Origin: Pseudomonas sp. CM27
Lineage (GTDB): Bacteria; Pseudomonadota; Gammaproteobacteria; Pseudomonadales; Pseudomonadaceae
Assembly (NCBI RefSeq): GCF_013179515.1
Contig: NZ_JABMCN010000019.1
Span: 1 to 34,887, forward strand
Direction of reading: 5' to 3'
DNA length: 34,887 bases
Below the pieces are notes generated by a model. It was given only the letters and a program-made list of their open reading frames with translations. It did not search any database and was not told the origin of the DNA. A program made the position numbers and the translations under genes. Of this stretch, positions 1 through 7,491 are shown in pieces; position 1 is the stretch's first letter; each line of letters begins with the position of its first letter.

Positions 1-369
1 CTGCTGCTGATCATCGCAGGCTCCGCCCTGGGTGTGCTGGTAATGCGGGTGGCCGGGCTGGCCACCGCCCTGCGCGCCCGTGAAAGCCTGCAGCGTGGCG
101 TACTGCCCGCCGAAGACATGTTCCAGGGCATGATGCTGGCCGTCGGTGGTGGCCTGCTGTTGCTGCCGGGCTTCATCAGCGATGTGCTGGGCCTGCTGTG
201 TCTGCTGCCGTTCACCCGCCGTCTGGCCGCGCGCAAGATGCGTGAGCGTGCCGAGGCCCAGGCCATGCGCCAGCGTGCGTTCCAGGACGCCCCGTTCCAG
301 GCGCAGCCGCGGGATGACGGGCATCGCCCGAACGTGATCGAAGGCGAGTACGAGCGCCGCGACAAGTAA
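1..369 (+). CDS. fxsA: FxsA family membrane protein, 5' end missing
   Basis: The reading frame is open from base 1, so the start lies before the window; 122 residues remain. FxsA is a small cytoplasmic-membrane protein; the E. coli version relieves F-plasmid exclusion of phage T7, and its normal role is unknown. What is seen: a hydrophobic stretch at the very start, then a second around LAVGGGLLLLPGFISDVLGLLCLL, whose PGFxSDxxG core is the family signature, then a basic cytoplasmic tail that ends at RRDK. It sits just upstream of groES, as in many gammaproteobacteria, but a terminator and a separate heat-shock-like promoter lie between them, so it is probably not cotranscribed with groESL. 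The family call is firm; the function is open. Confidence 0.88.
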   Translation: MLLIIAGSALGVLVMRVAGLATALRARESLQRGVLPAEDMFQGMMLAVGGGLLLLPGFISDVLGLLCLLPFTRRLAARKMRERAEAQAMRQRAFQDAPFQAQPRDDGHRPNVIEGEYERRDK

Positions 370-373
370 CACC

Positions 374-404
374 ACCGGGGCCGCGCAAGCGGCCCCGGTC
401 TTTT
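374..404 (+). terminator. Rho-independent terminator after fxsA
   Basis: Perfect 11-bp GC-rich stem (374-384 with 389-399), a GCAA tetraloop, then C and four T. It starts a few bases after the fxsA stop and separates fxsA from the groESL promoter. Confidence 0.85.
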
Positions 405-435
405 GTAGCCCGATGAAAAATTTTGTATCTCAAGC

Positions 436-463
436 CTTGTAATTGAATATGCCGGCCTCATGT
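436..463 (+). promoter_or_regulatory. Sigma32-like heat-shock promoter of groESL
   Basis: CTTGTAA at 436-442 resembles the sigma32 -35 element CTTGAAA. After a 13-bp spacer, CCTCATGT at 456-463 resembles the -10 element CCCCATNT. A TCTC shortly before the -35 also fits the extended heat-shock consensus. Transcription would start near 470 and give a leader of about 140 nt before groES. I see no CIRCE palindrome, so HrcA control is unlikely. Assigned by consensus only. Confidence 0.6.
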
Positions 464-483
464 ATGTGGTCACCGCAAGGTTT

Positions 484-550
484 CTGGTGGCAACGCCAGA
501 CATTACACAGGTGGTTCGCCCTTTGCGGGCCACCTTCCGGCTCCGCCGGA
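484..550 (+). promoter_or_regulatory. Structured groESL leader with three short hairpins
   Basis: The groESL leader holds three hairpins in a row. The first is 484-489 with 494-499, closed by a GCAA loop. The second pairs GTGG at 511-514 with CCAC at 530-533 and has GC pairs inside. The third pairs TCCGGC at 536-541 with GCCGGA at 545-550. The CTCC at 541-544 in the third could instead pair with the GGAG of the groES ribosome binding site near 600-603. A regulatory role is inference. Confidence 0.4.
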
Positions 551-612
551 CAGCATCAACCCGCCGGTGTCGATACCGGCCGATGAAAACCATAATTTGG
601 GAGAGATCGACA

Positions 613-906
613 ATGAAGCTTCGTCCTCTGCATGACCGCGTCGTTATCCGTCGCAGCGAAGAAGAATCGAAAACCGCTGGCGGTATCGTCCTGCCAGGTT
701 CGGCCGCTGAAAAACCAAACCGCGGCGAAGTTGTTGCCGTCGGCACCGGTCGCATCCTGGACAACGGCGAAGTTCGCGCGCTGGCCGTGAAAGTGGGTGA
801 CAAAGTGGTTTTCGGCCCTTACTCGGGCAGCAACACCGTGAAAGTCGATGGCGAAGACCTGCTGGTAATGGCTGAGAACGAAATTCTCGCCGTTGTCGAA
901 GGCTGA
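613..906 (+). CDS. groES: Co-chaperonin GroES
   Basis: Cytoplasmic 10-kDa co-chaperonin that forms the heptameric lid on GroEL. The protein has 97 residues, the usual length, and begins [11 protein letters not shown]. The mobile loop that binds GroEL is visible around [12 protein letters not shown] (about residues 20-31), and the protein ends in the conserved VMxExEILAVVE. The ATG at 613 is chosen because GGGAGAG lies a proper distance upstream at 599-605. The same frame is open from an ATG at 460, but that would add about 50 unrelated residues, so it is rejected. It is cotranscribed with groEL, with a 48-bp gap and no terminator between them. Confidence 0.98.
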   Translation: MKLRPLHDRVVIRRSEEESKTAGGIVLPGSAAEKPNRGEVVAVGTGRILDNGEVRALAVKVGDKVVFGPYSGSNTVKVDGEDLLVMAENEILAVVEG

Positions 907-948
907 TTTACCCGACTTCCTGTTACTCCAAAGAATTCCAAGGATTAA

Positions 949-2598
<1,650 letters not shown>

Positions 2599-2622
2599 GC
2601 CAGCCTTACCCCTAGCACCATG

Positions 2623-2656
2623 AAAAAGCCCCGGTTCGCGAGAACCGGGGCTTTTT
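2623..2656. terminator. Bidirectional terminator between groEL and the PAP2 gene
   Basis: A 15-bp stem (2623-2637 with 2642-2656) around a GCGA tetraloop. Five A on the left flank and five T on the right flank let it stop transcription in both directions, from groEL (plus) and from the convergent PAP2 gene (minus). Confidence 0.93.
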
Positions 2657-2700
2657 CGTTTTCCTGTGCGGGCCTAGGGGGCCGCAAAGCGGCCCCTGGC

Positions 2701-3429
2701 TCAGGCTGCGCTACGTTCGGCCGCTGGCGCCTCAGCCATACTCCGGCGATACAGCACCAGGTAATACGACCCCAGCCCGATCAACCAGCAGAACACCCCC
2801 GTCCACACGTTGTGCGACAGAAAGTGCGCCCCCTGCATCATCCGCCCCACCCCCAACACCGACCCAGCCAGCAGGGCCACCACAAACGCCACCCGCGCCA
2901 ATCGCGGTTTGCGATCACGCAACATGAAGAACAGGCCGAACAGACAGAAACCGGTCGCGGCATGCCCGCCAGGCCAGCACAGCCCGGGCTTGTCGGTTGC
3001 CGGCCGTGGCTCCAGCAGCTTGCTGTAGGTTTCCGTGCCGCCAAACTGGGTCAGGCTCCATGGGCACTGCACCTGGGTGACTTTCTTCAGCGGCGTGACA
3101 AATGCCGTGGACACGCCCAACGCCAGCACCAGGCAGCCCAGTTCGCGGCGCCAGCCAAACAGAGGCTTGAAAAAAAAGCTCGCGGCAAAGGCCAGCAGCG
3201 ACAATACCCCCAGCAAGATCACCCCCTGCTTGACCCGGTCGTGCAGGATGTTTTCCAGCCAGTAACTGTGGCGGCCAATGAACTGCCCGGCAGCAGGGTC
3301 GAAGAACAGCTTGGCTACGTCCATGTCGACCGAAGTGAGCTCCAGCAGGATCAACGCCACTGCAGTCGCCAGGGGAATGCCCAGGTACAGCCACAGATTG
3401 ATCGGGCGAGGGCGGTTTTGTAGCTGCAT
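2701..3429 (-). CDS. PAP2-family membrane phosphatase, probable ColR target
   Basis: Integral inner-membrane protein of 242 residues in the type 2 phosphatidic acid phosphatase superfamily (lipid phosphatases and phosphotransferases such as PgpB, LpxE and LpxT). About five to six hydrophobic segments are seen. The phosphatase motifs are present in divergent form: KKVTQVQCPW for the first, PGGHAATG for the PSGH motif, and GRMMQGAHFLSHN for SRxxxxxHxxxD, with N in place of D at the end. The substrate cannot be read from sequence; lipid A, undecaprenyl pyrophosphate or phosphatidylglycerol phosphate are options. A perfect ColR-type box lies about 70-85 bp upstream on the same strand, and from memory the P. 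putida homologue (PP_0900) belongs to the ColR regulon. GGAG sits 6-7 bases before the ATG. Confidence 0.85.
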   Translation of the reverse strand: MQLQNRPRPINLWLYLGIPLATAVALILLELTSVDMDVAKLFFDPAAGQFIGRHSYWLENILHDRVKQGVILLGVLSLLAFAASFFFKPLFGWRRELGCLVLALGVSTAFVTPLKKVTQVQCPWSLTQFGGTETYSKLLEPRPATDKPGLCWPGGHAATGFCLFGLFFMLRDRKPRLARVAFVVALLAGSVLGVGRMMQGAHFLSHNVWTGVFCWLIGLGSYYLVLYRRSMAEAPAAERSAA

Positions 3430-3498
3430 GACGGCTCCAGGGCGCGAAAAGGATCGGGCATTGTCAGTCGCCCGCTATCCTCTGTCCGTGAAGGATCA

Positions 3499-3514
3499 GT
3501 GAAAAAACCGTCAA
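3499..3514 (-). promoter_or_regulatory. ColR-binding box upstream of the PAP2 gene
   Basis: Read on the minus strand the site is TTGACGGTTTTTTCAC. It matches all defined positions of the P. putida ColR consensus as I remember it, YYNASNNYTTTTTCAC. It points toward the PAP2 gene and lies in the 183-bp gap between that gene and colR, so ColR could regulate the phosphatase from beside its own gene. Confidence 0.75.
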
Positions 3515-3612
3515 GTACGGTGAATTTTCCCTGGGGCTGGCACCGTGCAGGCATAGGCCTTAAGCTGCGCCTGCCGCGCACCACAGCGAGAAGCGCCGCA
3601 CAGGAGAAACCG

Positions 3613-4296
3613 ATGCGCATTCTTTTGGTTGAAGACAACCGCGATATCCTGGCCAACCTGGCCGATTACCTTGGCATGAAGGGCTACACCGTCGACTGTG
3701 CCCAGGATGGCCTGTCGGGCCTGCACCTGGCGGCCACCGAACACTACGACCTGATCGTGCTCGACATCATGCTGCCCGGCATCGATGGTTACACCCTGTG
3801 CAAGCGCCTGCGCGAGGACGCCCGCCGTGACACGCCGGTGATCATGCTGACCGCCCGTGACCAGTTGGATGACCGCCTGCAAGGTTTCCGCTCTGGCGCC
3901 GACGATTACCTGCTCAAGCCGTTTGCCCTGTCGGAGCTGGCGGCGCGTATCGAAGCGGTGCTGCGCCGTGCCCAGGGCGGCGGGCGCCGCACCCTCCAGG
4001 TGGCCGACCTGAGCTACGACCTCGACACCCTTGAGGTAACGCGCCAGGGCCGCCTGCTCAAGCTCAACCCGGTAGGCCTCAAGCTGCTGGCGGTACTGAT
4101 GCAGAAAAGCCCGCACGTACTGCGTCGCGAAGTGCTGGAAGAAGCCCTGTGGGGCGATGACTGCCCTGACAGTGACAGCCTGCGCAGCCACGTGCACCAG
4201 CTGCGCCAGGTAATCGACAAACCGTTTGAAAAACCGTTGCTGCATACCGTCCATGGCGTCGGCTATCGCCTCGCCGAGGGCCGCGATGGAGTTTAA
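3613..4296 (+). CDS. colR: Response regulator ColR (OmpR/PhoB type)
   Basis: DNA-binding response regulator of the ColRS system, which in P. putida and P. fluorescens responds to excess zinc and iron and protects membrane integrity and root colonisation. The 227-residue length is as expected. The receiver domain (1-120) carries the acidic pair in VEDNRD, phospho-acceptor D51 (LIVLDIML), T79 region MLTARD and K101 region LLKPFA. The C-terminal winged helix has the usual SLRSHVHQLR recognition helix and HTVHGVGYRL. The ATG at 3613 is chosen from AGGAG at 3602-3606 and the family start MRILLVEDN; the open frame back to 3499 is non-coding leader. Its end overlaps colS by 11 bp. Confidence 0.96.
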   Translation: MRILLVEDNRDILANLADYLGMKGYTVDCAQDGLSGLHLAATEHYDLIVLDIMLPGIDGYTLCKRLREDARRDTPVIMLTARDQLDDRLQGFRSGADDYLLKPFALSELAARIEAVLRRAQGGGRRTLQVADLSYDLDTLEVTRQGRLLKLNPVGLKLLAVLMQKSPHVLRREVLEEALWGDDCPDSDSLRSHVHQLRQVIDKPFEKPLLHTVHGVGYRLAEGRDGV

Positions 4297-5596
4297 GCAA
4301 AGCCTTGCCCAGCGCATCATCATCGCTTTTGCGCTGATGAGCGCGCTGGTGGCCGGGGCCTTTGCCTTCGGCATCGTCGCCACTGTGCACCTGGTCGAAG
4401 AACGGCTGATTTCCTCGGTGCTGGGTGGTGACCTGCAGCGCCTCCTGCGCATGGACAGCGTCAGTGACTGGAGCCACCGGCCGCGGCCCGATCAGCTGTT
4501 CTACTTCAGTGGCGGGCGCGACGACTTCGAGCTGCCCAAAGACTTGCGTCACCTCGACCGGGGCTTCCACGAGGTGTTCCGTGACCAGCTGTCGTACCAC
4601 GCCATGGTCGAGGTCGTCGATGGCCGTCGTTACGTGTTGTTGCAGGATCAGAGTGATTTCGAAGAACGCGAGCGGGTGCTGTTCGCCGTGGTGGTGGTGG
4701 GCTTCGTGCTTAGCCTGGTGCTGGCGGTGATCCTCGGTTGGTTGGTCGCGCGTCGGGTAATGGCGCCGGTGATCCGCTTGGCACGCCAGGTGCGCCACCG
4801 CGACCAGTTGCTGGGCCTGGCCCCGCCACTGGCGCCGGATTATGCCGCGGACGAAGTCGGCCAGCTGGCGGTGGCTTTCGACGATACCCTGGGCCGCCTG
4901 CGCGATGCGCTGACCCGCGAACGGTTGTTCACCAGCGACGTCAGCCACGAATTGCGCACGCCGTTGATGGTGCTGGCAACCTCATGCGAGCTGCTGATGG
5001 AGAACCCGACGCTGGACACCCGCTCGCGCAGCCAGGTGGAGCGCGTGGCGCGGGCCACGGAAGAAATGCGTGAGCTGGTCAAGACTTTCCTGATGCTGGC
5101 CCGCGCACAGCGCGATGAGGGTGCCGTGGCGTCGCGCGCGACGCTGCGCGAGGTGGCCGAGGAGCTTATCGGCGTGTGGCGCGACACCATCGAGCAAAAG
5201 GGCCTGACCCTGTACTTCGATGGCCGGGTCAGCGCCAGCCCGGTGCTGTACAACGCCACCTTCCTGCAATCGGTGATGGGCAACTTGTTGCGCAATGCCG
5301 CGCATTACACCGACAGCGGCTACATCCGCCTGAGCCTCGAGGCAACCGGCTTCAGCGTCGAGGACAGTGGCGTGGGCATTCCCGTAGAGCAACGTGAAGC
5401 GATGTTCAAGCCGTTCGTGCGTGGCGATGAGCGGCGCGGCGAGGGCCTGGGGTTGGGGCTATCGCTGGTGCAGCGTATTTGTGACGACCAGGGCTGGCGG
5501 GTGACATTGACCTCGGTCTTGCCCCACGGCTGCCGGTTCCATGTAGACCTGAGCAATACCGTCGCCAAGGATGGCGGTGAGGTGCTGGTCGGGTAA
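4286..5596 (+). CDS. colS: Sensor histidine kinase ColS
   Basis: Inner-membrane sensor kinase of 436 residues that phosphorylates ColR. The order is TM1 (about 10-31), a roughly 100-residue periplasmic loop, TM2 (about 131-153), HAMP linker, HisKA with SHELRTP (H221 is the phospho-acceptor), then HATPase with NLLRNAAHYT (N box), EDSGVGIP (G1) and GEGLGLGLSL (G2). The periplasmic loop contains E126-x-x-E129 plus H35, E38, H95 and E96, residues I remember as implicated in metal sensing by P. putida ColS. The start at 4286, inside the last codons of colR, gives MEFKQSLAQR and has GAGGG just upstream; the overlap implies translational coupling. Confidence 0.96.
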   Translation: MEFKQSLAQRIIIAFALMSALVAGAFAFGIVATVHLVEERLISSVLGGDLQRLLRMDSVSDWSHRPRPDQLFYFSGGRDDFELPKDLRHLDRGFHEVFRDQLSYHAMVEVVDGRRYVLLQDQSDFEERERVLFAVVVVGFVLSLVLAVILGWLVARRVMAPVIRLARQVRHRDQLLGLAPPLAPDYAADEVGQLAVAFDDTLGRLRDALTRERLFTSDVSHELRTPLMVLATSCELLMENPTLDTRSRSQVERVARATEEMRELVKTFLMLARAQRDEGAVASRATLREVAEELIGVWRDTIEQKGLTLYFDGRVSASPVLYNATFLQSVMGNLLRNAAHYTDSGYIRLSLEATGFSVEDSGVGIPVEQREAMFKPFVRGDERRGEGLGLGLSLVQRICDDQGWRVTLTSVLPHGCRFHVDLSNTVAKDGGEVLVG

Positions 5597-5621
5597 TTTG
5601 TTGTAACAGCTTGCCACGCGC

Positions 5622-5637
5622 TCGACATATTTTTCAC
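5622..5637 (+). promoter_or_regulatory. ColR-binding box upstream of warA
   Basis: TCGACATATTTTTCAC matches the recalled ColR consensus YYNASNNYTTTTTCAC at every defined position but one (A where a pyrimidine is expected before the T-run). It lies 66 bp before the warA start, in the 107-bp gap after colS, on the coding strand. The P. putida homologues PP0903-0905 are, from memory, ColR-controlled. Confidence 0.72.
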
Positions 5638-5703
5638 ATCGGCATGACCTGATTCCAACGCTTGCCTGCCTAATGTGGGCGCAATGGAGTCAGGAGATGC
5701 CCA

Positions 5704-6384
5704 ATGCGTAGCCCCATCAAGCTTGAATTTTCCGAGAAGTACGACAAAGACCACGCGCGTGAGTACTTTCTCAAGCACCAGGACGGCCTGGCGCGACGCC
5801 TTTCCCACAAGCGAGATGAGCAGCTGGCGCGGCGCGCCCTGGCGTTGGCCGGCGAGCCCGGCCTGGTACTGGACCTGCCGTGCGGCGCCGGGCGCTTCTG
5901 GCCGCTGCTGGCCGAAAAGCCCAACCGCGTCATCATCGGCGCCGACAATTCCGAGGCGATGATCGAGACAGCCTGTGCCGCACAACCGCCAGAGGTGGTG
6001 GCACGGGTACGGCCCTTGCAGACATCCGCTTTTGCGATCGATCTGCCGGACAATTCGGTGGACAGCATCTTCTGCATGCGCTTGTTCCACCACATCGGCG
6101 AAGCCGCCCACAGAAAGACAATTCTTTCGGAATTTCAAAGGGTTAGCCGTGATAGTGTGATCCTGTCGTTGTGGGTGGATGGCAACTTCAAGGCCTGGCG
6201 CCGTAAACAACTGGAGCGGCGCCGCAGCACCAGGGCGGAACAGGACCATTATCAGAACCGTTTCGTGTTACCGGCGGACACGGTTGAAGAAGAATTCAAG
6301 GCTGCGGGCTTCAGGATCCAGGAACGTCTGGACTTCCTGCCGCTCTATGCCATGTGGCGAGTCTATGTTTTGCGCAAGGGGTAG
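5704..6384 (+). CDS. warA: Class I SAM-dependent methyltransferase WarA
   Basis: Cytoplasmic methyltransferase of 226 residues. The SAM-binding Rossmann motif is LDLPCGAGRFWPLL (about 55-68), followed by the acidic strand end IIGADNSEAMI (about 78-88) and the LPDNSVDSIFCMRLFHHI segment (motif IV region). It is the first gene of a three-gene operon behind a ColR box. The P. aeruginosa homologue (PA4379, WarA) has been linked with the neighbouring kinase WarB to lipopolysaccharide O-antigen control; I transfer the name by context and motif. The methyl acceptor is unknown. AGGAG at 5692-5696 supports this ATG. Confidence 0.82.
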   Translation: MRSPIKLEFSEKYDKDHAREYFLKHQDGLARRLSHKRDEQLARRALALAGEPGLVLDLPCGAGRFWPLLAEKPNRVIIGADNSEAMIETACAAQPPEVVARVRPLQTSAFAIDLPDNSVDSIFCMRLFHHIGEAAHRKTILSEFQRVSRDSVILSLWVDGNFKAWRRKQLERRRSTRAEQDHYQNRFVLPADTVEEEFKAAGFRIQERLDFLPLYAMWRVYVLRKG

Positions 6385-6390
6385 TGTTTG

Positions 6391-7089
6391 ATGGCTGTAG
6401 CCCAGAAAGGGGAGTCGCGGTTCGATTTTTACTGGCGCCAGCAGGGCGAATGGGTCGAGGAACCCAACCAGCGGCGTGGTGGCGAAAGTGGCGTGCAACG
6501 GCTCAATGATGCCAGTGGCAAGATGCTGTATGCCAAACGCCAGGTCGGGCACATCTACCGCAGCCTGCTGCACCCTTTTGGCCGGCCGACCGTATTACGC
6601 GAACTGGATGCACTGACCAGCTTCGAGCAGCTTGGTGTGCGGGTGCCGCGTATTGTCTTCTGTGGGGCCGAACGCGATGCCGAGCATCAGTGGCGCGCGC
6701 TGCTGGTCAGTGAGGCGCTGGACGGCTTCGTCGAGCTCGACACCTGGCACGCCGAAGGTGCCCGCGAGCGGTATCCGCAGGTGGTGCACGAGCGCATGCT
6801 CAAGGACCTGGCGGACAACCTGGCGCGCATGCACCTGGGGCATTGGCAGCACGGCTGCCTGTATGGCAAGCACGTATTCATCAAGGTGATCGGCCAGGGC
6901 GAACAGGCCCGGGTCGAAGTGGCGCTGCTGGATCTTGAGAAATGCCGGCGCCGCATCAGCTGTCAGCGCGCGGCGGGTAACGACCTGCGCCAGCTGCGTC
7001 GCCACTCGTCGCTCAACGACGCGGAATGGCAGACGCTGCTCTACTTTTACAAGATGGCGTTTGGCAGCGCTGTCAAAGGGTTAGAGTAA
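6391..7089 (+). CDS. warB: Lipopolysaccharide kinase InaA/WaaP-family protein WarB
   Basis: Probable small-molecule or LPS kinase of 232 residues in the Kdo/WaaP (InaA) branch of the protein-kinase-like fold. A Lys in the N-lobe (KMLYAKRQVGH), the catalytic-loop counterpart HGCLYGKHVFIKV and the metal-binding Asp in LLDLEKCRRR can be picked out. In P. aeruginosa the homologue PA4378 is WarB (also listed as InaA). The gene begins a few bases after warA. A TTG at 6388 is also possible; I prefer the ATG at 6391, with AGGGG about 10 bases before it. Its stop shares one base with the next start (TAATG), so all three genes are coupled. The substrate is not known. Confidence 0.8.
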   Translation: MAVAQKGESRFDFYWRQQGEWVEEPNQRRGGESGVQRLNDASGKMLYAKRQVGHIYRSLLHPFGRPTVLRELDALTSFEQLGVRVPRIVFCGAERDAEHQWRALLVSEALDGFVELDTWHAEGARERYPQVVHERMLKDLADNLARMHLGHWQHGCLYGKHVFIKVIGQGEQARVEVALLDLEKCRRRISCQRAAGNDLRQLRRHSSLNDAEWQTLLYFYKMAFGSAVKGLE

Positions 7090-7322
7090 TGAAACTAGAA
7101 ATCGCTCGAGCTTTGTTCCTGATAGCTGGCCTCGCGGTGACCACCGTCGCTGTGGCTGCCTGGGAAGAGCCGAGGCCGACGGTGTTCAGCAAGGCCGAGA
7201 TGGCCGACCAGTGTCCGTTGCCACGGGACGGCAAAGTGCAGCAACAGGCCAAGGCCGAGCCGGATCAGGACTTGTTGCTGTTCCTGTTCGGCATGCGCCA
7301 GGGGTTGCGGCCGTTCGGTTGA
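7089..7322 (+). CDS. Small exported or anchored protein, third gene of the war operon
   Basis: A 77-residue protein with no function I recognise. It starts MKLEIARALFLIAGLAVTTVAVAA, either a cleavable signal (possible site after VAVA) or one membrane anchor. The rest is a polar segment with one Cys (ADQCPLP) and a short hydrophobic end (LLLFLFGM). The ATG overlaps the warB stop by one base, so it should be made together with WarA and WarB and fall under the same ColR control. By context it may act in the periplasm or membrane beside the LPS-related enzymes. Synteny with PAO1 (about PA4377) argues that it is a real gene. Confidence 0.7.
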   Translation: MKLEIARALFLIAGLAVTTVAVAAWEEPRPTVFSKAEMADQCPLPRDGKVQQQAKAEPDQDLLLFLFGMRQGLRPFG

Positions 7323-7392
7323 ACCCTGTGCCAGGTAGCAGTGCCAGAGGCCTCGCAACTGCGGGCCCTTTGGCATTTTTGCATGTGCTTTG

Positions 7393-7486
7393 CCGGCCTC
7401 TTCGCGGGCGAACCCGCTCCCACAGGTACGGCGCCGCTTCTGAAGCTGGCGCCATACCTGTGGGAGCTGGCTTGCCGGCGATAGGG
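7393..7486. repeat. REP pair (BIME) between convergent war operon and mexW
   Basis: Two REP units face each other. The left unit reads CCGGCCTCTTCGCGGG followed by a CCCGCTCCCACAGG core. The right carries the inverted core CCTGTGGGAGCTGG. Twelve bases match perfectly as inverted arms (7417-7428 with 7455-7466), and the GGCGCC-containing spacer adds more pairing. It fills most of the 169-bp gap between two convergent transcripts and may also stop transcription. Confidence 0.85.
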
Positions 7487-7491
7487 CCCGA

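Noticed and set aside
460..906. Longer version of GroES starting at an ATG at 460
   Set aside because: It would add about 50 residues before the conserved [11 protein letters not shown] start; the ribosome binding site and family length support 613.
7323..7491. CRISPR-like repeat array
   Set aside because: The repeats are a single inverted pair of REP units, not direct repeats with regular spacers; no cas genes are seen in the window.
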